A stretch of 64,000 nt of DNA from Phymorhynchus buccinoides (Eukaryota; Mollusca; Gastropoda; Neogastropoda; Raphitomidae). Shown here piece after piece: positions 46,971-59,640 of the stretch. Each line of letters starts with the position of its first letter. Position 1 is the stretch's first letter. Below the pieces are notes generated by a model, which was given only the letters and a program-made list of their open reading frames with translations, did no database searches and had not been told where the DNA came from. The stretch covers positions 775,574 through 839,573 of the forward strand of contig CM065699.1 in the NCBI GenBank assembly GCA_017654935.2, given 5' to 3'. The position numbers and the translations under genes are program-made.

Positions 46971-48500
46971 AGGTACACACAGTACTACATGACATAGGGC
47001 ATTATACAACCAGTGGAACCAGGAACAATGACACAGTACTACATGACACACAGTACATGACATGACACACAGTACAACCAGTGGAACCAGGAACAATGAC
47101 ACAGTACTACATGATACACAGTACTACATGACACACAGTACATGACATAGGCATAGGGCATTATACAACCAGTGGAACCAGGAACAATGACACAGTACTA
47201 CATGACACAGTACTACATGACACACAGTACTACATGACACACAGTACATGACATAGGGCATTATACAACCAGTGGAACCAGGAACAATGACACAGTACTA
47301 CATGACACACATGTACATGATACACAGTACTACATGATACACAGTACTACATGATACACAGTACTACATGACACACAGTACTACATGACACACAGTACTA
47401 CATGACACACAGTACTTCATGACACACAGTACTGCATGACACAGTACTGCATGACACACAGTACTACATAACACATGGTACTACATGGCACACAGTACTA
47501 TATGACACAGAACTACATGACACACAGTACTGCATGATACACAGTACTACATGATACACAGTACTACATGATACACAGTACTGCATGACACAGTACTACA
47601 CAGTACTACATGACACACCATACATGACACACAGTACTGCATGACACACATGACATACAGTACTACATGAGTACTACATGACACACAGTACTACATAACA
47701 CATGGTACTACATGGCACACAGTACTACATGACACACAGTACTTCATGACACACAGTACAGTACTACATAACACGGTACTACATGACACACAGTACTACA
47801 TGACACACAGTACTATATGACACACAGTACTGCATGACACACAGTACTACACGACACACAGTACTACATGGCACACAGTACTACACGACACACGGTACTA
47901 CATGACACAGTACTACATGACACACAGTACTACACGACACACGGTACTGCATGACACACAGTACTATATGACACACAGTACTGCATGACACACGGTACTA
48001 CATGACACACAGTACTACATGACACACAGTACTACATGACACACAGTACTACATGACACACACGGTACTGCATGACACACAGTACTACATGACACACAGT
48101 ACATGACATACAGTACTACATGACACACAGTACATGACACACAGTACTACATGACACACAGTACTACACGACACACAGTACTACATGGCACACAGTACTA
48201 CATGACACACAGTACACACAGTACTGCACGACACATGGTACTATATGACACACATGTACTACATGACACACAGTACTACATGGCACACAGTACTACACGA
48301 CACACAGTACTGCATGACACACAGTACTGCACGACACACAGTACTGCATGACACACAGTACTGCATGACACACAGTACTACATGACATGACAGTACATGA
48401 CATACAGTACTACATGACACACAGTACTACACGACACACAGTACATGACACACAGTACTACATGACACACAGTACTACATGACACACAGTACTACATGAC
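46971..48500. repeat. 17-bp satellite (cagtactacatgacaca), about 80 copies
   Basis: The core unit is cagtactacatgacaca. In the first 350 bp it alternates with a longer segment, 'ggcattatacaaccagtgga' plus accaggaacaatgac, repeated four times. The array runs unbroken into the second N gap, so its true length is unknown. Confidence 0.95.
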
Positions 48501-49000
48501 NNNNNNNNNNNNNNNNNNNNNNNNNNNNNNNNNNNNNNNNNNNNNNNNNNNNNNNNNNNNNNNNNNNNNNNNNNNNNNNNNNNNNNNNNNNNNNNNNNNN
48601 NNNNNNNNNNNNNNNNNNNNNNNNNNNNNNNNNNNNNNNNNNNNNNNNNNNNNNNNNNNNNNNNNNNNNNNNNNNNNNNNNNNNNNNNNNNNNNNNNNNN
48701 NNNNNNNNNNNNNNNNNNNNNNNNNNNNNNNNNNNNNNNNNNNNNNNNNNNNNNNNNNNNNNNNNNNNNNNNNNNNNNNNNNNNNNNNNNNNNNNNNNNN
48801 NNNNNNNNNNNNNNNNNNNNNNNNNNNNNNNNNNNNNNNNNNNNNNNNNNNNNNNNNNNNNNNNNNNNNNNNNNNNNNNNNNNNNNNNNNNNNNNNNNNN
48901 NNNNNNNNNNNNNNNNNNNNNNNNNNNNNNNNNNNNNNNNNNNNNNNNNNNNNNNNNNNNNNNNNNNNNNNNNNNNNNNNNNNNNNNNNNNNNNNNNNNN
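48501..49000. other. Assembly gap, 500 N
   Basis: There are exactly 500 N, as in the first gap. The left flank is the 17-bp satellite and the right flank is unrelated sequence. Frames reported through the N are artefacts. Confidence 0.99.
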
Positions 49001-49150
49001 GAAGCAGTACATGTGCCAGGACTTCCGGTCTCAACCAGGCCAGAAGTGCCAAAGGGTAATTCACTTACTGAAGGGAAACAGTCTGTACATGGAGGGACAC
49101 TTTGGACGGTGTGGGGATGGGGCAACCTTCCATGTGATTGCTTCAAAGGC
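49001..49150. other. Short complex sequence after the gap, possibly exonic
   Basis: This 150 bp is non-repetitive and moderately GC-rich. It is open in more than one frame (+ EAVHVPGLPVSTRPEVPKGN, then HGGTLWTVWGWGNLPCDCF; + frame 2 MCQDFRSQPGQKC, then GDGATFHVIASK). No splice sites or family were recognised. It could be an exon fragment cut by the gap. Confidence 0.25.
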
Positions 49151-49154
49151 TCAA

Positions 49155-50290
49155 ATCAAAAACAACAATAGCAGTACATTATATAGCGCTTTACCTCAAA
49201 ATGAGCCAAAGCGGCTCTTACAATCTTTACATGTGCCTATCAACAAAGAGACAACAAAATAGTATTTACGAATGACAGAAAACCAGCACAGCGCATGTAC
49301 AAAGCCCACGAGACACACACACACACACATCACACACACACAAACACCCCACACACTATCACACAACACACACACACACACACGCGCGCGCTGCGCTCGC
49401 GCGCGCACAAGCCACACGCGCACCACGCCACGCACACGCACACGCACACGCAAACGCACACGCACGCGCACGCGCACAACACACAACACCAAAAACACAC
49501 AACATTACTAACACGCAGGGTACACACACACACACACATTACACACACACACGCTAGACACTCACCACTCTCTCAAACACACATACACCGCCAGACAGAC
49601 ACACACCACACACAACACACGACACACAAACACACACACACACACACACTATAACACCACACACACACACACACAACACACACACCCACACACACACAAA
49701 AGACACAGACACATTCATCACCGTCACTTCAATAAAGTCATAGCTACTGGTTTTGCACGGACAGACACACATACACCCACACTGCATCACACACACATTC
49801 CAGTTTAGGCTACACACACAAGTACACTCACACACTCATGTACACGCACATACATACAGGACACACATTCATGCATGCGCACACCAACGCGCACCCCGCC
49901 ACCAGCATAGCATGATGATGCACACACACGCGTGCAGCACACCACACAAACATCCACAAACACAAAGGATACCTTCTATTCAATATCTCCCACATCGGAC
50001 ACAAAAATAGTACAATACCCCTCTATGAACAAAAGGGGCGCATAAGAATAGGTTAGCGTGCAGCAGAAAAAGATGGTTTAAGAGAGGTTTTGAATGAGGA
50101 GACTGTGTTGGAGGTTTCGGAGAGGAGATTGGAGGAGAAGCAGAGAATTCCAAAGGGATAGTGCTTGATAAAGAAAAAGACTATTTGGCCATTAGATTTG
50201 ATGGACAGACGAGGAGGGAAATGAAAGTATGACGAAGTCAGGACGAGTATCAGAAGACGAGCCCGTAACCATAATAATATCGTCACTGTT
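49155..50290. mobile_element. Dispersed-repeat-like segment interrupted by CA microsatellite
   Basis: The left block has acattatatagcgctttacc, then gagccaaagcggctcttaca. The right block (about 50030-50280) is purine-rich (tttgaatgaggagactgtg, ggagaagcagagaattcca), with 'agacgagcccgtaacc'. I recall this pairing, a 'tatagcgctttac' start and an 'agagaattccaaag' block either side of a CA stretch, as a recurring non-autonomous repeat in animal genomes, but the family name is not certain. No transposase is encoded. Confidence 0.45.
49310..49960. repeat. CA/CGCA-rich microsatellite
   Basis: This is interrupted (ca)n with cgcgcg blocks (49381-49410) and (acgc)n (49435-49480). Thr/His-rich and Cys/Val-rich frames are artefacts. 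Confidence 0.9.
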
Positions 50291-50299
50291 TCTTATTAT

Positions 50300-50970
50300 T
50301 ATCTCCTCATGGATTTATTGGTAGCACTGTGGGGTGGTAAGGAGAAGTGGACCTACTCTCTGCCTACTAACACCCATGTAGGACTAAGGTTGACATTATG
50401 TTAGCTATTTATTATTATTAGAGTATTAATTGATTATACTTAATTATTGTCATATTATTATTATTATTGCGACTCAGAAACTGTGGGCGGTAAGGATGAA
50501 TCTAGTGGTATCCTACTCTCTGCCACTAACACCCCATGTGAGGGAAAGGTGACATTATTATCGACATTTTATTATCTTATTATTTATGTAAATTATTATT
50601 TTATTATGATTGTCATTATTATTATCAGCATTTTGTCCACAGCCACCTGTGGGGGGTATGGTAGGTAAGGAGAAGTGGGATCCTACTCTCTGCACTAAAC
50701 ACCCATGAGGACAAGGTTGGACATTATTATGATTTATTATATGTATCTATTATATTATTATTATTGATTCATTAGTTGAAGCACCATGTGGGGGATCAAA
50801 CCAATGAGAAGTGGACATCATCTTCTGCCACCTAACTCCCTATCGAGGAAAGGTTTGATATCATTATATTACTTATTATTGGCAAGCACATCTCATGTGG
50901 GGAGCCACCAATGAGAAGTGGAAGTGGACCTACTCTCTGCCCTAACTACCAACGATGCGAGAAAGCGTGA
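50300..50970. repeat. Tandem repeat, period about 150-170 bp, about 4-5 copies
   Basis: Each copy has 'ggtaaggagaagtggaccta', ctctctgcc and actaacacccatg, then aggacaaggttgacattatta, followed by an ATT-rich stretch of variable length. It is indel-rich. TTA/ATT runs fill the spacers. Confidence 0.82.
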
Positions 50971-50999
50971 TCGGGAAGTGGTGACACTTGTCCTGCAAC

Positions 51000-51590
51000 T
51001 CAAACAGCTGGAGGACGTCTCAACGGAACTTTCGAGTTACTGTCAGTTTAAACTCCACAATTAAGGGCGAACATAAATGCTTCATCTCGTCCAAGTGATG
51101 AGGTCGGATCTTTCGCGTTTGTACGCAGTTTAAAAACTCCAATTATGATGGGGAACATTAAATTGTTCATCTCAGTCCAGTGCATGATTGTTAGATCACA
51201 GCTCGACGCTACAGTCAGGTTAAAACTCCCAATTAATGGGAAACATTTCGTCTTTGTCCTAGTGATGAGTTGTTAGATCTATCAACGTTAAAGGTCAGGT
51301 TCACCACAAATCAATTGGGAACATTTCGTCGTCGTCCAGTGATGGCAGTTGTTAGGATCTTCGACGTTACTGTCAAGTTTAAACTCCAATTTAAGGGGAA
51401 CATTACACATGTCATATCTTTCGACGTTTTACAGCACAGTTTACGGTCAGTTTTAACCACAAAGCAAAGGGAAATTCGTCTTGTAAAGTTGATGAGTTGC
51501 GAGTTGTTAGATCTGTCAACGTTACACAGCAGTTGTTCAACACACTAATAAGGGGAACATTTCGTTCTTTCTTGCCAGTGGAATGGATGG
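51000..51590. repeat. Minisatellite, period about 76-80 bp, about 7 copies
   Basis: The unit contains gttagatctttcgacgttac, tgtcagtttaaactccaatt and gggaacatttcgtc, then gtccagtgatgagtt. It is strongly indel-diverged. The 430 bp after it (51591-52020) show no recognisable feature. Confidence 0.85.
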
Positions 51591-52019
51591 CTCGTTTTGG
51601 TAGAACTGGAAGAGACGAATATCTCTAAATTTTTTTGCTGCTTCATTCTTTTCAGCGTTTTGTTTGGTTAATTTTGCTTACTCTTGTATTTTTTGTACCT
51701 CGGTTCTTGCGATTTGTTTGTAGCTTATGTATCCGCTCAACTGTTAATATGCGTGACAACTGAAATCGTGTTTATGTAGGCTCCAATTTGAATGTTTTTT
51801 CCATCACCCTTGAATATAATAATTTCATTTGTTGTATTGAAATTGGAAGGCGATCAATTAGAGCTACGTTTGTAGTGCCTCCTCCTGTCTTATCACAGAC
51901 TCTCTGAAGTATTTATTCCTATCCTATTAATCTTGCACTTTGATAAATGTCATTTCCCTAATATGCCTAAGCAAGCCAAAGTCTATACCTGCTCTTTAAA
52001 TTTGGTGACAAACAAAATT

Positions 52020-53370
52020 CCTAGTAATTATTAGGAACCATTCGATTGCCGTTCCGACTTCTTTCTAATTGCCACATACTAGAATTAAAACATTTAAACA
52101 AATACATAACATCTCATATTTCAAAATATAACTTGATTCATCGAAACCAATCTGGCTTACGATTAAACCATTCTTGTCATACAGCTCTAACTAATCTTGT
52201 TGATCAATGGCTTACGAATATTGATGACCTAAAATTTACTGGGGTTCTCTTTGTAGATTTCGCGAAAGCGTTTGATGCATGGTTAACTTGTACTCGTAAT
52301 CGATCAGATAATTTACCATATTATGTTATCATAATTTTACTATGAGATCCCTAATTTACTACTTAAAAAACTGGCCATTTATTAACTTTCAGATTCTGTA
52401 CTTAAATTCATTAACATCGTTTATAACCAATCGCGAACAATCTGGTTTTTTTGCATAACAAAAAATCAAAAGTTTTACCTATACATTTTGGTGTACCACA
52501 AGGATCAATTCTTGGCCCCCTTCTGTTTTTGCTGTATATAAATTATCTTCCATGTTAGGCATTAAAACCCCTTCCAAACTGTTTTGCAGATGATACGTCA
52601 ATACATTCCAATCATATGCTAATATAAGTCAGTTATCTATTAAAATTAAGGAAAGTGTTGATCAACTACTTGATTGGACAGAACTCAACCACATGTCATT
52701 CAATGAGCCAAAAACAAAGTACATAATGGTCACATCGCGACAAAAACGACAAAATATAACTACTACTATATCCCCTCTATATATTCGCAATAATCAGATA
52801 GAAGAAGTCAGCACCCATAAAGTGTTAGCCCAGGATTACTTTAGATAATAATCTTTCGCTGCGTTCCCCTCATACTTTCTAAAATTAAACATTTTCTCAA
52901 TATTGGTGCACGTAAGTACTTTTTTCATGCATGCATTCAATCCCATGTAGATTACGCCTCAATTCTCTTTGATGCAAGTAGTGCAAACGGCTTAAAACAT
53001 TTACTAAGTGTTCGTAAACTTGCTCTTAAAGCAGAGAGTTCTTTTGAAATTGTCCTCGTTGACACTTCAAGATTATATTGCACTAAGCATTCTTCCTTTT
53101 ACAGGTAAACTTCTAATATAATAAAGCAATTTTGATGTACAGAATTATGAATGGTTTGGCACCTTCAACTTTAACAAACAGATTTCCATTGAACCAGTCA
53201 AGATATACCAACAACATTCTTATCCCCAAACCCAGAACTGATCTTTTCAAAACAAGTTTAACTTTCTCAGGTGGAAACACGTGAAACTCCTTGCCATCTT
53301 ATTTAAAGCAACCCCCCAGTATTGATTCTTTTAAAACAGCATATCACAAAATTTTATTTCAAAGATTAAA
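52020..53370 (+). pseudogene. CR1/Jockey-like reverse transcriptase, mildly decayed
   Basis: Motifs in order include LNKYITSHISKYNLIH (finger, about 52095-52142), NHSCHTALTNLVDQWL (52165-52212), GVLFVDFAKAFD (first catalytic Asp, 52240-52275), [14 protein letters not shown] after a frame change (about 52490-52530), a second-Asp box FADDTS (about 52585-52602), LDWTELNHMSFNEPKTKYIM (52670-52730), HKVLG (about 52815), and C-terminal landmarks FHACIQSHVDYAS, NSLPSYLK and SIDSFKTAYH (to about 53350). All catalytic motifs can be read but at least five frame changes separate them. It is closely similar in motif style to the - strand element at 15860-20690. No endonuclease part is visible upstream, so it is 5'-truncated near 52020. 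Confidence 0.85.
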
Positions 53371-54934
53371 AGATAAAAATGTGAAAGTAACCATAATAAT
53401 AACAATAGCTTCTTTTTTTTGTTTTTCTTTTTTGTGCCCAAAGTTCGATTATTATTGACCTTATTGATTATGTGGGTGCCTTAGCATACCCCCCCTCCCC
53501 CCTCTCCCCCCCCCAACCCCCCCCCCCCCTCTCCCCCCCCCTCATCACCTCCGGCTCCCATTACCCTCATACTTACCCCCAATGTTTGTGTGCATGGGAC
53601 ACTTAGATTTTGTTGTTTGAAGGTTTATTTGAATCTTGTTATTTCTTACTGTTTTCCTCAGGGCGGGGTGGGTGGAAAAAAGCTGTTTGTCATTCGCATC
53701 TCATTGTTCCCTTGGTTTTAAATTAAATTTCGTTTTTTCGTTTTCGTTTCACTGGTTTATTAGTTCTTCTCAGAGATAGATTTACCTTTGACCCATGTTC
53801 TATGTCACATTATTTTTTAAATCTTGAGATGGCAAATCATGGTAAACTGTTAATCTTTTAGGAATGATACCTCCCCCGAATCCCAAACTTCGGAGACCAC
53901 TGTACTCTTATTACTAGTACGGCAGCAAAAATGATTATTTGGCCTTTGGGGACCTTCTCCAGCACCAGCTGTCTTTAAATCTTTTTGTCCAGGAGAGTGG
54001 GGATATTTTGGGCAATATTTCTTTACATTTAACACTATGCCCTGTCCTCCAGAATAATAATTGTCTCCTTTGTATCTGGAAGTCATGGCTAGTCAGACAC
54101 ACACGTTTTGACAGTTTTACATAATATTGGTAGAATTTTGTACAATCTTTGTTTTATTAGGTGGATGATAGTAATAACTTATGATTTGTTTTGAACAAGT
54201 AACATCGATTATGACTGATGTTTTTTATCATAATATTTGACAGTAGCATGGCATGGTTTGATTCCCAATAATGATGTGTCCAATTTATCATGAAATATGG
54301 TCTAAGCTAGACCTACCCTATAAGTAGTTTAAAGAAAGATACGAATAATTTTAGTAAGTTTGTTCTTTTATGGTTTGGGTTTTTCTTAAACTCAATCATC
54401 ACCAAACAAAAACGTGCTACAATGTGATATGACCTTTTGATGACTCAGATATGCTTCCTTTCCTTTTCTTTTCTTTGATGCATAGACTTCATTGTTGTTA
54501 TGTTGTCACATGTCTTTGGACTTGGGTACTACAATAAATATGGATTTGAGAGGGGCTACAGGGGTTCCACCCCCCTCAGAAAATTAAAAAAAAAAAATGT
54601 GGAGGGGGGGAAAAGAAAAAGAGGGGTGAAATGTAGTTCCATGCTAATATGTTGTAGCTTCTATTATCTCACAAGAATAGCCTTCTATTGTATCCATTTA
54701 CTTTCAAATCTCTGACCAGCATTCTGGAAGGCAAGTCCCACCAGACCCTCACCCCACCACCAACTGACCACTTGCGGGGAACTACCCCTCTCACCTCTTC
54801 CTTGACGGGCTGATCCGCCCCCAAACATGATTGTATTTTTATGTCTATTTTTTATCTCCTTTCAATTCACATCATGTTTCATTTCATTCATAGATTTTTA
54901 TTGTTGATTATGATTATGGTTAATAATAACAATT
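53371..54934. other. Probable 3' UTR of the RT element, then unannotated sequence
   Basis: This holds C-rich low complexity at 53488-53545, T-rich stretches, and no recognised exon or repeat unit. The 3' end of the RT element at 52020-53370 could not be placed. Confidence 0.5.
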
Positions 54935-55339
54935 GTAATGTGTTTCCGTAGCATGAACCTATCCATCTACTTGCAGCCTGTAGCTGACAAAATGAGAAAG
55001 ATATATGGCCAAAACACAAAGTTGACACCTGTAAGGTCTATGTCCTTGACCTTGACCTTCATCGGTACCCAATATTCCAAATCATCATTAGTCAATCCAC
55101 CCTTGTCCCGGTCTGTTTTTTTTCTTTTCTGGGTACTCGTTTGAACATTGTAAGTCCAACGATATGAAAGATATGGCCTCAAGAAGAAATTTCGATTTCG
55201 GTTTTCAAGGTCAAACTTCAAGGTCAAGATCAGCATGTTTATAGTTTTTATTATGGGGCCATTTCGTGCACTGTGATGACCCCATCCCTCTGCTTAGGCA
55301 AGACGAATCCGGCTACGGTAGCTGTCCCCGACCGGCACA

Positions 55340-55460
55340 GCTCCTCTGTGTGTGTGTGTGTTGTGTGCGTGTGTGTGTGTATGTGTGCGTGCGTGACGTA
55401 TGTGTGTGTGTCTGCGTGAGTGCGCGCGCGCGCACACGCGCGCGCGTGTGTGTGTGATCG
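55340..55460. repeat. GT/GCGC microsatellite
   Basis: This is (gt)n with gcgcgc and cacgcg blocks. Confidence 0.9.
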
Positions 55461-55699
55461 CTGTTTGTAAGGCTGAACGCTGCTCGCTGCAGAACTGGTG
55501 TAGAGGTAAAAAGTACTCCCTCCTCTGTATCATGCACCCGGCAACTAAAATTGCGGTTTTGTGAGTCTTCCTTGGCAGAGGTTTGCACTGGCGGTTCAAA
55601 ATTCAGGGGATCTGAATAGTTTGTGACATGTGATCAAGAATATATATGGTTATAGGGGTCTATGGCCAACGGTTTGGGGCACAATCGCCTGGACAGACA

Positions 55700-55794
55700 G
55701 ACGGACACACACACACACACACACACGTGCGGCGCGCGCGCGCACGCACACACGCGCACGCGCACAAACACACACGCACGCACGCACACACGCA

Positions 55795-55848
<54 letters not shown>

Positions 55849-55850
55849 AA
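55700..55850. repeat. CA/CGCA microsatellite
   Basis: (ca)n with gcgcgc and (acgc)n blocks precedes the 3' tail of the non-LTR fragment. Confidence 0.92.
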
Positions 55851-56291
55851 TGCAAAAAAGCTTTAAGCTTATTCCTTTTATCCTCAATAAAGATCATTTT
55901 GACTTGACTTGACTTGACTTGACACACACAAGCCTATTATAACAGTCGTGATTGTAATTGTATTCTGCACCGTTCACTGTGTTTTGCAATAACATGTATG
56001 ATGTAGGCCGAGCACAGCTGACACTGACTGTCCTGTATTCTGTGTGTGCTAGTCAGTAACGGTCCTGTTGGTGGTCGTTAGAAAATGTTCATGATTTTAA
56101 ATACTTGTTTCAACGAAGCAAAAGTCTATGGCAGAAAAACAAACTTCTCAATTCAATTCAATGCAATTTTTAAACATCTTTATTATCCATTAAACCACAC
56201 ACACACAAAATATGTACATAATTTGGGAATTATGCATAAATCAGAGAATTATTAAAAGTTTTTGTCTTTCGTTGTGTGATTGCTGTTGAAT

Positions 56292-56510
<219 letters not shown>

Positions 56511-56829
56511 ATATTTATTGGATCACGTTGTAACAAGACATGATTGTACACCAACTCACGTTCTGAATGAAACATGGTTATTGGTTTACTATTAAAAAGC
56601 TTTTATATTTGAGAAATGAATGATATGTTAATTATGTACGAAAGCATATGTGTATGCCGTATGTATGTGAGGTCTCTCTTTTGTGCTGCATGTGTGCTGC
56701 AAGCATATGTGTGTACGACTATGCACGGTTTTTTATGTGTTCGTGTGTCATCGCGCGCAGGCGTTTGTGTGTGTTTGTGTGTAAGTAAGAAGTAAGTGTG
56801 TGACAGAGAGAGAGAGTCACCCGAAGCAA

Positions 56830-56966
<137 letters not shown>

Positions 56967-57017
56967 TATTCTGAATGAGGTGTTCCATCATTTCACTTTC
57001 CAATATTTCTCCTCCAG

Positions 57018-57072
57018 CATGTTTCAACAAGTCACGTGTTGAAGATATCGACCTCAGAACAGCAGAAGACAG
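57018..57072 (+). CDS. Candidate 55-bp internal exon of an unidentified gene
   Basis: A pyrimidine-rich acceptor (ttccaatatttctcctccag) precedes it and a consensus donor CAG|GTAAGC follows. The frame starting with two bases of a split codon reads CFNKSRVEDIDLRTAEDR without a stop, and a second frame is also open. The residue composition is protein-like. I do not recognise the protein, and no neighbouring exon could be found. The next exon could be outside the window or the site could be chance. Confidence 0.4.
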
Positions 57073-57084
57073 GTAAGCCTACTG

Positions 57085-57305
57085 AACACAATCAACACCC
57101 CATCAATAGATCAACACGTACCAGTCAATCATTATTATTGATCAACAAATCAATAGATCAACACCCAGTCAATGAGTATTATTGATCAACAAATCAATAG
57201 ATCAACACCCAGTCAATGAGTATTATTGATCAACAAATCAATAGATCAACGCCCAGTCTATGATTAGTGTTGATCAACAAATCAATAGAACAACACCCAG
57301 TCAAG
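57085..57305. repeat. 44-bp minisatellite, about 5 copies
   Basis: The unit is atcaacaaatcaatagatca followed by acacccagtcaatgagtattattg. It starts 13 bp after the donor of the exon candidate. Confidence 0.92.
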
Positions 57306-57444
57306 TGGGGAGGGAAAGGCTGGTGGAGGGGAGAATCCTGTCATGTTGGTTCTCAAAGGCAAACATAAGCCCTCTAGTTAAACATTATGACTGATTTTTC
57401 AGCCAGGTTAAGTCAAGCAATCTCATCTGAAGGGATTAAATAAT

Positions 57445-58450
57445 TAGTCCGTCACCAAGACGGACTATTGCGATGGGCTGGTTTGTATTTTTTTGTATTT
57501 TTTTTTCTTCTGTCTGTCCCAAGGATATCTCCCGAACCGCTTGACCGAATCGCGTCAAATTTTGTGTGAAGGTGTGCCTCCTTAATAGGAAGAGATCGGC
57601 GCAAACCATTTTGCCGTCGTGACCTTGACCTTGACGTACGACCTTGAAAACCCGAAAATCTATTTTTAGCCATATCTCGGGCACCAGTCAACATAGGATG
57701 TTGAAACTTGGTATGAAGGTGGTTTGGCTTATGCCCGTTCTGATGATGGCATACCGATCAAGGTCAAGGTCAAGGTCAAAAAGATCGCTGGAGCCTGAAA
57801 ATCGGAGGGTCATTTTTTTCTCCTTCTGTCTGTCCCAAGGATATCTTTCGAACGGGTTGACAGAATCACGTCAAATTGTGTGTGCTGGTGTGTCACCATG
57901 AGAGGAAGGCATCCGCGCAAACCATATTGCCGTCGTGACCTTGACCTTGGCGTACGACCTTGAAAACCGAAAATCTTTCAGGGGCCATAACTCCCACACC
58001 GTTAGTGTTAGAGTCTTCAAATTTGGCATGTAGGTACTTTGGCTTATGCCCGTTCTGATGGTGGCATACCGATCAAGGTCAAGGTCACGGTACGGGCGAT
58101 CCGTAGGCCTTGAAAGTGGTAGGGGTCTACACATTGGGTTTTAAGCCATATTTTCCACATTGGTACTTGACAGAAGCGCTTCAGATTGTGTGTGGTACTG
58201 TATACCCTAGAGAAGAAAACATCCGAGCATAAATTATCACCATGCTGACCTTGACCTTAAAGTGTGACCTTGAAAACCGAAATTTCCTTCTTTGCGCTAT
58301 ATGTTTCTTCTTCAAGCTGTATCTCGTGAACTAGAAGACAGAATCCCTTCCAATTTTGTGTCAGGATGTGACACTCTACGGGGTGTCGCAAGTGCGTGGC
58401 ATTGCTGGTGACGGACATGTCTGCCGCTCGGCGACGCCCTTGTTTCTCTT
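57445..58450. mobile_element. TGACCTTGACC-rich dispersed element with three internal repeats
   Basis: It opens with a perfect 9-bp hairpin (tagtccgtc-accaa-gacggacta, 57445-57467) and ends around 'gccgctcggcgacgccctt' (58422-58440). Inside are two full copies and one partial copy of a roughly 340-bp segment (about 57505-57825, 57826-58135, 58140-58400). Each contains 'gtcgtgaccttgaccttg' or a related word, 'gaccttgaaaac', and 'ggcttatgcccgttctgatg' followed by 'gatcaaggtcaaggtca'. No protein is encoded. I recall similar hairpin-led repeats as abundant in mollusc genomes. The family name and mechanism are unknown to me. Confidence 0.6.
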
Positions 58451-59005
58451 TGCACACATGTCGTTTACATGTATTGAGTGGAAAATGCGTGGGAAACACA
58501 CTACAAGCTACATGGAAGATACAGAGATACAGTGGTCATTTAAAGTCCAACAGATTGACAAATTTACTACTGTTCAGTTTTCATTTCTCATGTAGTACAA
58601 GTAACCAGAAAAATAGTCTTTTCTCTTTGACGACATCCTTAGTCATAACCGGTGCATTGTTCTTCATCACAAGAAAACAGAACATGTCTACTGACCACTG
58701 TCTCTTTTCTTACTTCCACACACACCACTTTTTTTTTTATTCAAGTGATCTCTAAATGCTTAAGAGAACTAGCCTACATACTTGGTTCATTTAGTTCATA
58801 TTTTACAATACTGAATTGTCTACATAACATTTTATTTTTTAATCTCTGAATTCTTAGTAACTTGCTGAAAGAAAATATACATCGTATTCTCAAAATCGCA
58901 TATTAGATTAGCCTAATTATTTATCGGGACCCTTGGCTTAAGGACACAGATTGAACATTATGAGTAACAACCATGTGCAGCATTGCCTTCATAATCCATG
59001 TTCTA

Positions 59006-59045
<40 letters not shown>

Positions 59046-59640
59046 ACAGTGGTATTAAGAAGTTATCATAAAAAGAAGTCTGAAAATCATATATCATATT
59101 ATGCTTGGATATATAACTTGTTTGATAATATTGTTTGACATACCCAAGACATTTGTCATTTTTCTTATGCTTTTTACAATCTTCAAATAATCAAACTATC
59201 ATATTTCTAGTACTTGATGTTCTTAAGATTCAAAGTGTCTGCTTTAATTTACAATTACGTGTGTGGCACACAATGCCTAGAAATATAATTTGAGCTGCAT
59301 TTCAAGCTTTGTTAACAAACAGGTTTGAAGAAGAATGGATGGGCGTGTCTATAATACACTGCCATGAATGGATACAATAACACAAACTATCCTTATTGCA
59401 AAAGGCCCTATCTTAAAGCAATTCACAGTTGAACTTGTGGTGATGCCTGCAAGGAAGACGTCTTGATATGCTTGACCTGATGTAGTATGAAGAAACAAAT
59501 GGAATTACTGGCATGTCTGACATCAATCGTTTATATTCATTACATAGCACATATTCCATGCCACTCTATTTCAAGGTACATGTACGTTAGGAAGAGCCTC
59601 CAAAAACAGAAGCACTCACCAAGCAAATATCTTCTCTTAC
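58451..59640. other. Unannotated sequence with a 38-base G run
   Basis: There is no recognised gene or repeat family. 59007-59044 is 38 consecutive G, a likely sequencing or assembly weak point. Confidence 0.6.

Larger units (their letters stand above)
54935..55925 (+). mobile_element. Non-autonomous or 3'-end fragment with TTGAC tail
   Basis: It ends aaaagctttaagcttattcc, tttatcctcaataaagatca, ttttgacttgacttgacttg, the same 3' end as the - strand element at 15866. Upstream are TGACCTTGACC/TCAAGGTCA words (55038-55060, 55205-55235) and two GT/CA runs. A clear left boundary is not seen. The shared tail is well supported; whether the whole stretch is one element is inference. Confidence 0.55.

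Noticed and set aside
48458..49146. Open frames crossing the N gap (also 21024-21713)
   Set aside because: They consist mainly of unknown bases and are artefacts of treating N as open.
50053..50286. A - strand membrane-protein frame
   Set aside because: The + strand shows the purine-rich block of a dispersed repeat; the hydrophobic - strand reading follows from that composition.
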